Source: Eremophila alpestris peregrina (lineage: Eukaryota; Chordata; Aves; Passeriformes; Alaudidae). Taken from it: DNA of 64,000 nt. The notes under the pieces were generated by a model, which did not search any database, was not told the DNA's origin, and was given only the letters and a program-made list of their open reading frames with translations. The translations under genes and the position numbers were made by a program. Location of the stretch: positions 18,128,297 through 18,192,296 of the forward strand of contig WMCF01000003.1 in NCBI GenBank assembly GCA_009792885.1. The letters are read 5' to 3'. This document shows positions 1 through 12,600 of the stretch, piece by piece (the stretch's first letter is position 1; every line of letters begins with the position of its first letter).

Positions 1-541
1 AATTTACTTATTTACTCTTGTGTACGTGATAAAATCATTATGCTTGCAGTATTTTGAAACCAGCTGGATTTGGAGTGTGACAGTTCCTGCCGTATTCGAA
101 GTTGCACTCTGGGGAAGGTTTCATGTGTTTGTTTTTGCTTCTCAGCCTTCTTTGCTTGTGGTCTGTGGGCCTCTCTCCTGATAAAATATTGTGTGTTATA
201 AACGATACGATGTATTCTGTATCTTTTATAAAGGGATAAGGTATGAAATGGAATGTGGTGTGTTAAAGCACTGTAGTTTTGGATACCTGGGTGCCTCAGA
301 ATTTCCTTATGGTGAAGGATGAGCACAAGGCTTGGTATTCAATCTGTCAGCAAATTGCTGTCAGTGTCGGGCGCTGAGTTTTGAATATGAAAAAGGGGCA
401 TGTTTCAAGGGTATCAGAAATTGAAGAGAAGCCTTAAGTCACATCTTGTTTCAAGGAATGCTTGAGAACAATCAGCTGAAGCTTTTCCCTTGTTTCATGA
501 ACAGAACACCAGCCTCCCTACATCATTGCTGTTCTGCCCAG

Positions 542-625
542 GTACGTGGAGATCCGCACCTTCGAGCCCCGGCTGCTGGTGCAGAGCATCGAGCTGCAGA
601 GGCCACGCTTCATCACCTCTGGAGG
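542..625 (+). CDS. VPS39: VPS39 coding exon (visible exon 1)
   Basis: Visible residues 1-28, beginning YVEIRTFEPR after a split codon. The acceptor is CCCAG and the donor GTATTG. This is the last blade of the N-terminal propeller region. Bases 1-541 upstream look purely intronic. Confidence 0.93.
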
Positions 626-3600
626 GTATTGATGTTACACATTACCACTGTTTCCAGGCTAGCTGGCTGTGTGTAGCACTCTGAAAAACTGGGAGAAGAG
701 CAGCTGTTCTAACTCCCACCTTAAGATATAAAATTGAAGCAATCTGTTGGGTTTTTTATGGAGATTGGTGGAGGCCATACCTTGAGTAGGAAAGGATAGA
801 GTTGAGGGTCTTTAAGAATTTGTGACACTGGAGATACAGTCTTCCTTCTGCTTTGTAATAATGCTCCAGTTGCTCTTGGATTGATTCATGTTTGTATGAT
901 TGAGTTGGGTTTCTTTTAAGGTAGGATATTGCTTCTTTCTGAGCACTGAAACTTAGTAACTGACATTTTTTGTCTTGTTTGCAGCACAAATATTATATAT
1001 GTGGCAAGTAATCACTTTGTTTGGAGGCTCATTCCGGTGTCCATAGCCACACAGATCCAGCAGCTTCTGCAGGACAAACAGTTTGAGTTGGCTTTACAGT
1101 TGGCAGTAAGTACTCAAGAACTTGAATTTGCAGTGGGTGCAATTGTGCAAAAGTAGGCAAAAGGATGTTTGCCATCTGCTTAACTGTAGTGAGTCCACTG
1201 ATCAGTCACTTAGTGTAACCTCCCAACTGTCCACTTTGCACAAACTGGTAAACTCTAGACTTTTTTAGCTGAAGTTTTAGTTTTGTGCTGCCTTTATTCC
1301 ATATTGATCTATTGTGGTGTAGATTTTGAGAAATCATCTTGTATATGAAAGATTATCTCTCTTAGGTGTTTAATTGGTTACTTTCTTTTAGATTTTGAAG
1401 TCAGTAGGACTTCAAAGTCTTCAGACTGCTTGTAAACAGTGTAGTTTGGAGTTGTGAGTTTTGCCACATGACCAATTTTTGGGTAATATTACTCCTGAAA
1501 GAATGATTTGTTAGAGATACTGATGCAGTATCTTTAATTATACTGTTCATACTGTGTTAGGATTTTTTGGTTTCTGGAAACTCCCCTTAATTAATTGAAT
1601 TTTGAATTGCTGACTGGAAAAAAAGATTTGCAAAGGCAAATGAGTGAAGAGACATTTGCTGTGACAGAGCAGGTATACAGGTAACCAGAGGTAGCTTTCA
1701 GACCCTCCAAGTTATTTCAGTGACATGGCACAGACAGGCACCATCAGTTCACTTTGAGGTATTCTCTCTCTTCTTCCTACTCTCTCCACAGGATAATGCT
1801 CTTGTTAATTCTCTAGGGTGTTTCTCTCTCACATATGAGGCCTGAGATTTTTTAATGTTAGTTAATTTGTACGTTTGCAGGAAATGAAAGATGATTCAGA
1901 TAGTGAGAAGCGACAACAAATTCACCACATAAAGAACCTCTTTGCCTTCAACCTTTTCTGCCAGAAGCGTTTTGATGAATCCATGCAAGTTTTTGCCAAG
2001 CTTGGTACAGGTAAATGCTTGGGTTGGCACTGGATCACTTAAGCTAAGAGAAATGAAATCAAGCTCATTGGCTAGTTTGTGTTTTTTGTTGTAGTTTAAA
2101 ACAGTGCTATCTTGTGTAGATCAGTCCCCTGTGAACAGCAAATAGCCTGGGCAGCTATTTAGTTAGTTTTTTGGTGGAGCTGGTGATTAATTACTTAATA
2201 ACTTAATTAACTACACAATTAAGTATAATTAAATACTTAATTAACTACACTTAGTAAATTAAGTTAAATCAGGAGTTTGCCCTTTTCACAGAATATATTT
2301 GTATTGTAGGATATTTTAAAGCATGCACAACATGTGCACAGACCCTTTGAAGTTGAATGTTTCAGCACCTGCCAAAAGCCTACTTGTAGCTTGGAATAAA
2401 AATAAGGAACATCTGTAGATTTACAAATCATTGGACTTGGATAAGGACCCTTAACCCTTGATTTAGCCAAAATCCTCAAACCAGGAAACGTTTCTGTGCT
2501 TTTGGAAGTCACAGTAGTTTCTGATGCTGTTCCTCTGAGCCATACTAGGGCTATTGGAAGAATACTTGAAGACTGAACTGTACCATAGAATAGTGCTTAA
2601 GACTGAGATTTTTTTTACTGGTGGCAGAATTCTCATGTGCATTTAAACCTAGAACTTATTTTCATGACACTTACATAATTTTTACTTCGGAAAACTGCAG
2701 TGAAAGACAAGGACTGAGAACTCAAAGTATTTTGAGCTTGAATTAGAGGGTAGTAATTTTGAATTTGCTTAAACTCTGTGAAAACGGGTGTGCATTGGCT
2801 ACAGATGGTACTATTTAATTCTTGTTTCAAAAGCACACTAAATCTCTTAAAACATTGCTTGTTCCTATAAATCCTGTTGTACTGTCAGAGTGGTTATTGC
2901 TAGGATTCTGCAAGAAGAGCAGTAAGATTGTAATAATGGCTTGTCCTTCCAGTGTGCCAAGTGCACAGGTTGGAAGTTCCTGTGCTTGGACTTAGAAACA
3001 TGTTTTACTCTTGCTTCTTTTGTGTTGTTATAGCTTCTTTTCTGTAATGAGCAAATTTTGTTTACGCTCTAGAACCTTCTGGATGTACAAGTAGGCTACA
3101 GGCTGCTCTGTTAGAAAGATAAGCTTGCTCTAAGTTAGCAAAAATAATATGAATGGTTACTAATACCAGTTATTTTTTGCATAGATCCCACTCATGTGAT
3201 GGGTCTGTATCCTGACCTCCTGCCCACAGATTACAGGAAACAGCTACAGTATCCCAACCCCCTGCCAGGGCTCTCTGGGGCAGAGCTGGAGAAGGCACAT
3301 TTAGCTCTGATAGACTACCTAACTCAAGTGAGTGCTCCTCTACCTGGTTTTAGAGCAGGGTTCTTCAGTTCTGGTGTGCTTTGGTGGTTAACTTTGATGT
3401 GCAGGAAGCCTAGTCCAGCTCTTGTCATGCCAGCCTTAATGGGCTGTCTTCATGGCTGGAAAATATGGCAGCAGCTCCTGAGTGAGCAGGGGAAATGGAA
3501 CACATGAGATGCCCCACAGATACTTGGAAAACATCATGTGTGACTGGACAAAATTTCCTTATGGATTGGATCTGAATACAAGTCCAGTATTTTATTTGTA

Positions 3601-6600
3601 GTATCATTCTGAGGAGGACTTGAGCACTTAATTTTTTTTGTTGTTGTTGTTCAATGATTTTATTAAGGGCACTCTGTCCAGGACATAGGTTGAGGGCATG
3701 CAGTGAAAGGTGGAATGGGAAATAATGGGCATTGTAAGTTCCTGCCCTCTTCATTTTGTTGTAACTGGAACCTGAATTGTTTGGTTGCTATCCTTACTAG
3801 AGTAAAAGGAAGCTTGTGCCTGAAGGAGGATAGGTTTTATGCCTAGTAGTTCAAAATCTAAATTGTTTTCCAGATGTTTTAGATGTTTCCTGACTTCTCT
3901 AAAATGTCTCTTCAGGTTAACAGAATTTCCTTCTGACATTTTTCTCAAGATCTGGACATTTTGCAGAGCTATAAATATGCAAAACAAATGTACACCCCTG
4001 AATATGGTTGTAAATTTTGTGTTGAATAGTTAGTGACCATAAAATTCATTGGGAAACAATTGATTTAAATAAGTTATTAAATTAGCTTAATTTAGTCTTT
4101 GCAGTTGGTGGGTTATATATGCTGAGATGTAGAAATCCATGGCCTTTTCCTGTTAAAATTTCATTTGATGTCCTGCAGAAAAGGAGTCAGCTAGTGAAGA
4201 AGCTAAATGATTCTGATCATCAGTCCAGTACCTCACCCCTCATGGAAGGAACACCCACCATCAAATCCAAAAAGAAGCTGCTACAAATCATTGATACCAC
4301 CCTGTTAAAGTGTTACCTGCATGTGAGTTTCTATCTGACCTAGAGGCTTTGCCATGTGAGCTCTGTTGGAATTTCAGAAATATTTAAAATGGAGGATAAG
4401 GAGCTACTTCAGAAAGTCTCACACAACTGTCTGTCTTTGATCTAAAAATAATGTGTAAAATCTGAGCATTAACGAGTTGCCTCACTGGTCAGGAAGCAGT
4501 TTGAGGGAGGGAAGCAGATGTGTCTGTTCCTGGTTGTTGCCTCTGTCAAAAGAAAGTGGCTGTGGCTGTGGATTTTGAAGGTCTAATGAATGCTTTTATT
4601 GCCTTACCCTGTTAAATCCAGCAAAGTATGATCTTGGCTGTTAAGATGTTTTTCAAAGCCTGACCTCTGTTGAAGGGGAGTAGCTTTGATGTGGTTTTTT
4701 TTCTTCTGTCCTCAAATTTATGGAAATTAACATGGATCTTACTGTAAGATGTTAAACTGTCATTTCTTATTTTTCTTATGCTGTGAGGCTTCCTTCCTCC
4801 CCTTCCCCCACTTCCAACTTGTGTTTTGTTAAAAGGTGCACTTCCAGTGAAGTTTCAGTGCTGCCTTTTTGCTTGCAGACAAATGTAGCACTGGTGGCAC
4901 CACTGCTGCGTCTGGAGAACAATCACTGCCATATCGAGGAGAGTGAGCATGTACTGAAGAAGGCACACAAATACAGTGAGCTGATAATACTGTATGAGAA
5001 GAAAGGTCTGCATGAGAAAGGTAAGTGTAAGGTTGGGAGAAGGAGTAGAAGCATGTGTTCTTTGTATTGTGTTTTGACTTCGGTGAGCAGGCTATTTAAT
5101 TGCTATTTTGTGATTAAATCTGTCTTTGTTCCTGTTACGATTTGGTCTGTATGTTCAAAACAAAACTTTGTTTTCAGTAGCATAACAGGAAAAAGGCACT
5201 TTTTTGTGGTTCATGTTGGAACTAGCAGTTACAAAGGAATTAACTGCTTTTGTTTTGAAAGCATTACAGGTGCTGGTGGATCAGTCAAAGAAAGCCAACT
5301 CTCCTCTGAAGGGTCATGAGAGGACAGTGCAATATCTGCAGCATTTGGGTGAGTGTGAAAAAGAGCAGTACTTTTGTGAGGTTTTTATTCTTGTCTGGCT
5401 TAGTGGTTATTCTACTGTTTGGCAGCTTTCTGGAGTCTATCAAGGTGGAAGTGTAACCTTACTACCTTGTTTGGTTTCTTGCAGAATGCAATCTTTAAGT
5501 ATTTGCTCAAGGGATTCAAGTTTTGTTGAAACTTAAATATGTTTTTGGAAATTAAATCTGATTAAAATATCCACTGTGAGAAAATGGGCCACAGTAATTC
5601 GAATTTTCTTCCAGTGATGATTTATCATTCTGAGTGAAGGAGAAAATCTTCTTTAGTTGACTCCTTTCTATCAATTTTTGGGCATTTAATGAAATATTCT
5701 AATTCTCAAGTAATTACAAATTCCTCCAGGCTTGTAGCTATGGTCTTTTAAGTTATCAAGTATGTATTACTGATAGGTATTTGACACATACCTTGTGTCA
5801 ATAAACACTTGTTTATTGCATCAAAGCAAATATTAATTGTGTGATTGGCCATCAACAACATCCTTTATCAGTGCACAGGAGAATTATATATTTACTGGGG
5901 TGGTAGATAATTTTATGTGTTGCATTATTCTTTTTTAAAATAGTGTTATGCAGAACCTTTTCCTATTATAGCTCATGTTTAAATTAAGGATTTGTTGCTG
6001 AGGAAGTTGAGAAATTCCCTGCCTGTGGCCTGTGTGAATATGTGCTGAGGGAGCCACAGTTCTGTTTTGTGGTGCAGTGTGGTGTTTACCTTTTAGTATT
6101 ATGCTGATCAATAGGGTTTGGTAGTTATTTACTGAGCTCCTCCTGACATTTTCACTATTTTGAGTAGGTTTTAACTTCATGTTAGATTTGCTTGAGATGT
6201 CAGCAAAGGCAGCTGGATCAGTGCTTTGGCAGGGAGCTATTCTAATTAATGTCACACTTTTTTATAAGGAGTTAAACTCTGTTTTACATGAGAACTTGTA
6301 ACTTGTTACATGACTTGTCCTGTCTTTTTTAAAATTTTTTCTCTATGAGGTTAGCATGCCCTGTAAATTCAGAAAGTCAATAGAGTTCAGCAAATTCAGA
6401 GCCACAAGTCACACTTTTGTTATGGGAACAGTGCACATCATCTGAACTTTTTTTTTTTTTTTTTAATTCTTCTAATATGAAGATGCTGCTTGTTTTAAAT
6501 ATTGTGGGATGGAGAAAAGCAAACAATGACTGCCTTTTTATAGGGTTGCTTCAAGTTTCTGTTTCTTGTATAATTGTGTTATGTTGTTCACGCAGTGAAT

Positions 6601-9600
6601 GCCTCAATGATTCTGAGCAGGAGCAATGATTTCTGAGTGAGGGGAAAGTCCTGTTTTCCTAACATGTTTTATTAGTATTGTGAACCAGATTGTCCAAACT
6701 ATAGTGTTCTTTTTAAAGGGGCAAGTCCTGCATTTTGCTGAAAGCTGAGAAGCTGTTACCTGTCATGTAGTTTCTATGCCAGTTACTTCAGTACTGTGAT
6801 GCTTCACTACTTGTTATAAAGTATTTGACCATTTGCTGTACAAGTCATTAGACTGACAGGCTGGAAATGGACTGAAGTAAGTCACACAAGTGAAAAGTTC
6901 TCTGCCTCCCAACCCTAATAAAAACAAATTGAAAGGGAAGACTTTTGGAATGTGATTAATGCAACCAATCTTGGTTTTGGGCTGAATTCTTTACATTTGG
7001 TGACACTTAGTATTTGAGTTAATTTTTGTTTCTGTTTGAAATCATGTTTGTGAGGCAATGAAATTGTGGCTTTGGAATGAGTGATTTGCTTGACTTGAGC
7101 AACAAGTGGATTCTTCACGTAAATTAAGCTTTGCTGGCTCTGAAAGCACCTGCTTGTGTTGTGAATAGATAGATATTTAGGATTTTAACATTGAGCACTG
7201 CTGCTTTTTGTGTTCCAGGCACAGAAAACTTGCACTTGGTGTTTTCCTACTCTGTCTGGGTGCTAAGAGATTTTCCTGAAGATGGACTGAAGGTAAGTGT
7301 GGTTGAAAGAGGTACCTTTGTTATTGACATTCTTAGTGAAGTTTATGGAATTGGGATAACTCATTGTAAGAAGCTGATAAATCCAATTAAATACATAATT
7401 TGTATTTTCTGTATTCAGTAGCAGTTAGCAGTAGATAAAGCAGGTCAATCTTTCTCTTGTTGCAAGAATAGAAAAGCATAGGAAAATCTTATAATCAATA
7501 GCTTGGAACCTTTGATACTATATTTTGTGTTATTAATGCCACACTTCAGCACAAAAGCCTAATTGAGTATTTAAATGCCAAATGTTGATTTGCCTGTAAT
7601 ATTGACTCTGTATTTGGGAGATGTTGGGCTGTGTAAGAGAAGAGTGTTCACTAGGGCAGAAGTGGGGATGTTTGTCAATCTTTTGTTGTGAAATAACTTC
7701 TCAGTCCCTCAATAAGCTGCTTAGATTTTTTTTTTATACTTCTTGTGCTTACTCTTTGGACACATGATGATATGCTGGGCTTCAGAGCCTCAGAGAAAAA
7801 TATACTTAAAGAAAGAAAATCACCAATCTGAATAAAATTTTATTTAACAGATATTTACAGAAGACCTCCCTGAAGTGGAAGCTTTGCCACGAGACAAAGT
7901 GCTCAGTTTCTTGATAGAAAATTTTAAAAGCTTGACTATTCCTTACCTGGTAAGAACTCATCTCTACTAGTGCATTTTACCTTCAGTACAAAATGTTACA
8001 TGTAAGATTTCAGTTCTCCAGGAGTTGGAGTGTGATGCTGTCTCACAGAGTGCTAACTGTGCCATAAGTGGTGCAAAGAAAACATAATTAAAATACGTGA
8101 AATCTAGAAGTCAAGTTAGGTAAAGGCAAGCATGGAATCATTGCTTATAAAGAATTACTTCCTAGAGGAAGTGTCTACAGCTAAGCCTTAACATTTATTT
8201 ACAGGAACACATCATTCATGTCTGGGAAGAAACCGGTGCAGACTTTCACAACTGTCTGATCCAGCTGTACTGTGAGAAGGTGCAGGGCTTAATGAAAGAG
8301 TATCTCAGTTCTTTCCCTGCAGGTATGTTCAGCCTTTCTGCTGGGAGGGCCAGGGGTGTGGGACAGCACAGGGGAGCCTTCATAATCCGCATTGTTGTAA
8401 GCCTTCCCTGTTGAGATCCAGCATAAAATACCTAAGTGGTGGAGGGAACTGGCAAACAGAAGTTGTGGATTTGTAGGCCTGTCTAGTTTATTCCCTCTCA
8501 AGAGATCTTAAGGGATCAAGCAACACTTTGTTCATAATGAAGTAGAACGGCAGCTACTGCTCCCTGACTTCTGCATGTTAAGGGTAGGGAGAGGGGTTTT
8601 AATTAACTTGAGTATTGCTTTACTTGATGTGTTTTTAGGAGTTGAAGTTGATTTGGCAGGCATATGAGAGTCCCAACCCATGTAACAGTTCTATCACAAT
8701 TTAGTTCTTCTTCATAATGATTTATTTGTCTTCTTCTGTGTATTAGTGTTGTGAAATAGTTGTAATAATTTAGCTTGTGTTGTTTCCTTTCATACAGATA
8801 GAGCTCCAGTGCCTGCTGGGGAGGAAGGAGGAGAATTGGGGGATTACCGGAAAAAGCTGCTGCTTTTTCTGGAGAAGTCCAGCTGCTATGAACCTAGTCA
8901 ACTTATCAGTGACTTCCCCTTTGATGGTGAGTTCTGTTTCCATAGGATAATTAAACCCTAGCTTATTATGCTTACAGCAAATACTTACTTCCTCCCTTAT
9001 CATAGAATCGTGGTAACTAGAAATATAAAAGATGACTCTCTCTCTAGGCTACTAGTGTGTATATTAACTCTGCTTTTGCTGCCACAGTTGGGTTTGCCAG
9101 TTTCTGCAGGATTCCTGTAACTGTTGCCCTATGACCTTGTGGCATCTCCCACCTATTTAGCCAGACTTTTTGATGAGCCTGAATTACTCAATAGATCTGA
9201 AGGTTGTTATTTCTTAAGGTTACTTACGAATTCACAGAAGATTTCTGAGATTAGTCTGAAATGTAGACTTAAAGTGTCAGTGTAACTTAAGTTGTAGCCA
9301 GAGCACACATTAGTAATTGCTTCTGTTAGTCTGTCTGGTCACTAATTTTGTCATTTCTCTGTGTAGCTATTGATTTAATCCTTCCTGCTATCACTAGGTC
9401 TCCTAGAGGAACGTGCTCTGCTCTTGGGTCGTATGGGGAAGCATGAGCAAGCTCTGTTTATTTATGTTCATATTTTGAAGGACACCAACATGGCTGAAAA
9501 GTAAGGATTTCTTTATTTTATTTTATATTTTTTTCATTTTTGCAAGACTTATTTTGCTGATTGCTGTATGGATAGGTCATGTAATGAAATGTTGCTGTAT

Positions 9601-12600
9601 GTAGAGCATGAACACTGTAAGTCTCCAGGATCTGGGTTTTCACATTTTATTGACCTTAAAGCTGTTCTGGGTGTCTGTTTATTACAGATGCTGCTGCTGT
9701 TTGCTTGAGGTTTGACTTTTTATGCTCTTCTGTCATTGTGCTCTAGAGCAATGTGACCATCATCAATGAGTTACTACTTTCCACCTGTCCTTAGTTTGAT
9801 CTTGTGTATTGTTTTGCTTCCTTTCTGTTTGGAGAGATGTTCGCTAGCCCATGTTAAAAAGAATCCTCTGTAATAAAGATACAGCATTTTTCTGTCTTTT
9901 GTGCCAGGGAACCTCCTAAGTGAATCAGAAGCACTCAGGTAAAAATAGCATTGACCAACAGGTATATGTGAACATTGGAGCCTGTTCAACATTGTTTATT
10001 TTAAAGCTATTTTCAGCAAATGCTTATTAGAGGGCATTCAGCCCTGGTATGCAGTGTACACTCATGAACAGCTTCATTTTTTGATTAAGTTTCACTAATT
10101 AAATATAGCTACACATAGGTTTTTATGCTGTGATGTGTTGATGGGAGATCTCTTCTTCCCCCCCCCCCGTTTTTTCTTACACAGCTAAATTAAATTTGGC
10201 TTCTGCATTAAGGCTTTTTAAGTTGATAGGAAGTGGGAGAATTGCACAAAACTTTGCTTCTCTCAGCATTGTGATGCAAAGTAAAGGGAGTAATCCTGCT
10301 GTGCAGTTTGATGAATTGATCTGAATCAGGTGTACAGTCACCTAACTTGGATGACTTCAGTAGTCAGAGCATTTAAATGTTAATTTCTCTAAACTGAATC
10401 TTTGGGTTCTATAACTGTTTCTGTATTTGACTTGATTCTTCTCTGTTGATTCTTCTAGCTACTGCCATAAGCATTATGACAGAAATAAAGATGGCAGCAA
10501 AGATGTAAGTAGTTTTTGTTCAGTTAGGAAGTAAAAGGCAATTCATACCTTATTTGAGACTTGAAACTTCTTGCCCTGTATAGACCTTTTCAGGCTTTGT
10601 TTAGTGTATGGGAACCTATGTATAATCTCTTGGAATTTAGGAATTACTAGATGATTGTGGTTGTTTTTTTGTTTTTTTTTTGAGAATGTTACTTTATCAT
10701 TGGATTTGAGATTAAATTAAGAGCTGTTTAAATGAGCAGTTCAGAATTTTGGATGGCATGGGTACAACCTAGTACCATTGCTGGGTTTTACCAGCACTGT
10801 CAGTTGAGGGTAGGTGCAGCAGTTTGACAACTTCCTTTCTGTGTGCTGCAGGTGTATCTGTCCCTGCTGCGCATGTATCTGTCCCCACCCAGTGTTCACT
10901 GCCTGGGACCAATCAAGATGGAGGTGCTGGAGCCTCAGGCCAATTTACAGGCTGCTCTGCAGGTTTTGGAACTGCACCACAGCAAACTGGATACCACTAA
11001 GGTAAGGGCAGACCTGTAAGTACTCAGCTTGTGCTGTTGGCAGGAGATTACAGAAGGTACTGGAGTGAATGGATGGTGTCAATCTAAGTGTGTCCATTTC
11101 CGTTCTATTTTGGTATCTATTCCTTTTTAACTTTTTCTAACTTTATTCCAGGCAATAAACCTACTCCCAGCAAATACACAGATTAGTGAGATTCGCATCT
11201 TCTTAGAGAAAGTACTTGAAGAAAATGCTCAGAAGAAAAGATTTAATCAAGTGCTCAAGAATCTTCTCCATGCAGAGTTTCTGAGGGTAAGCAGTCACCA
11301 CCTGTTATTTATTAGAATAATGCTTTCAAATACATTCAATATTGAAATTTATGGTTTCTTATAGGGGATGGGTGTCCTCTAGGTGGTGCTGTAATGCACC
11401 TGAAATTAAATGGGAACCATGTGGCTTGAACATCCTTTTTGCAGGCGATGCTGTGTATATTCATTTTAGTTTGGATGAGTTGTTTGTCTTTGCTCACTGT
11501 GCTGTGGTGTGCACTGCAGAATCATCTCAGACAACTTGGACTGGATTTCTTTTAAATGAAGTGAGCCAGAGGAAGCAGTTCAATTGTTCACCTTAACAGT
11601 CCTTTAGTGGTTGAATGCCTTAAGCTGTGGACCAAGGTGAAATTAAAACCCTGCAATTCATATAGTGTGGATTTGGGTATTCAATACCCCCTGCTCTGCT
11701 TCTTCTGTGCTGCACAACTTGGTAAAGTGGATACAGCCACTGACAGTTAAATGTTGTGATGGTTTGCAGTTTCATCAGACCAAGGCATGGCATTGCTTTT
11801 TGAGCAGTTTGGGTTTTTTATACTTCTTTAGGTCCAGGAGGAGCGGATCTTGCATCAGCAAGTGAAGTGCATTATTACAGAGGAGAAGGTGTGCACTGTT
11901 TGTAAAAAGAAGATAGGTAACAGGTGAGAGAGCTGGGTAAACTGAATCAAATATTCATCTGGTACACTTAAACTAAGGATGTTGGGGAACTGAATGTATA
12001 TATAGCCAGAGAGAACAGAGTATGAGAGAGCCATTTGAAGAGTGTTTGAATTACAAATTACATTCATTAGCTGGATGGTTAGGAATACTTGAAAGCTTTG
12101 GTCAGTCAAGGAGTATAAAACCCCTTCCGAAACCCCCAAGAGTTCTTACTTCACAACTCTAGAAGGCATAAAATGAGTCCTCATACTGAATTTTGAAAAC
12201 TTTGTAAGAACACTGCCTTTCTAAGAGCCTGCTTCTTAACTAGAACTGAGGAGGATGATATAAAGAATTTTAAGCTAAGATACGTGTGTAGATTTCTATA
12301 TCTGATGGCTTTATGGCTCCCTAACTGGTTTATGTTTTGTAGCCTATGTGCAATAGGATGTTTAAAAGTATAACTAATTTGCTTGATGATTTGGATGCCA
12401 GTGACCCTGAGATGAGTTCAGTTGGTTAGAGGATGGTGCTGATAACACCAGGCTTGTGAGTTCAGTCAGTGTACTGGCCATTTACTTAAGAATTGGACTT
12501 TTATCCTTGTGTCCCTTCCAACTCAGAATATTCTATGAATCTGTGAACTTTCCTTCTACCATTCCTAGTAGCTAATTTTGTGTTAATATAGAATGCAAAT

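Noticed and set aside
2170..2270. TTAATTA-rich stretch resembling an origin or matrix-attachment site
   Set aside because: Simple AT-rich intron sequence with no further support.
8999..9015. CATAGAATCGTGG as a CR1 end
   Set aside because: Only the octamer-like bases match; the following sequence is not CR1.
10158..10168. Run of eleven C
   Set aside because: Single homopolymer in an intron, with no partner runs for i-motif or quadruplex formation.
12418..12475. tRNA-Ile gene
   Set aside because: The acceptor stem and anticodon arm are broken and a CR1 tail follows; it is the head of a SINE.
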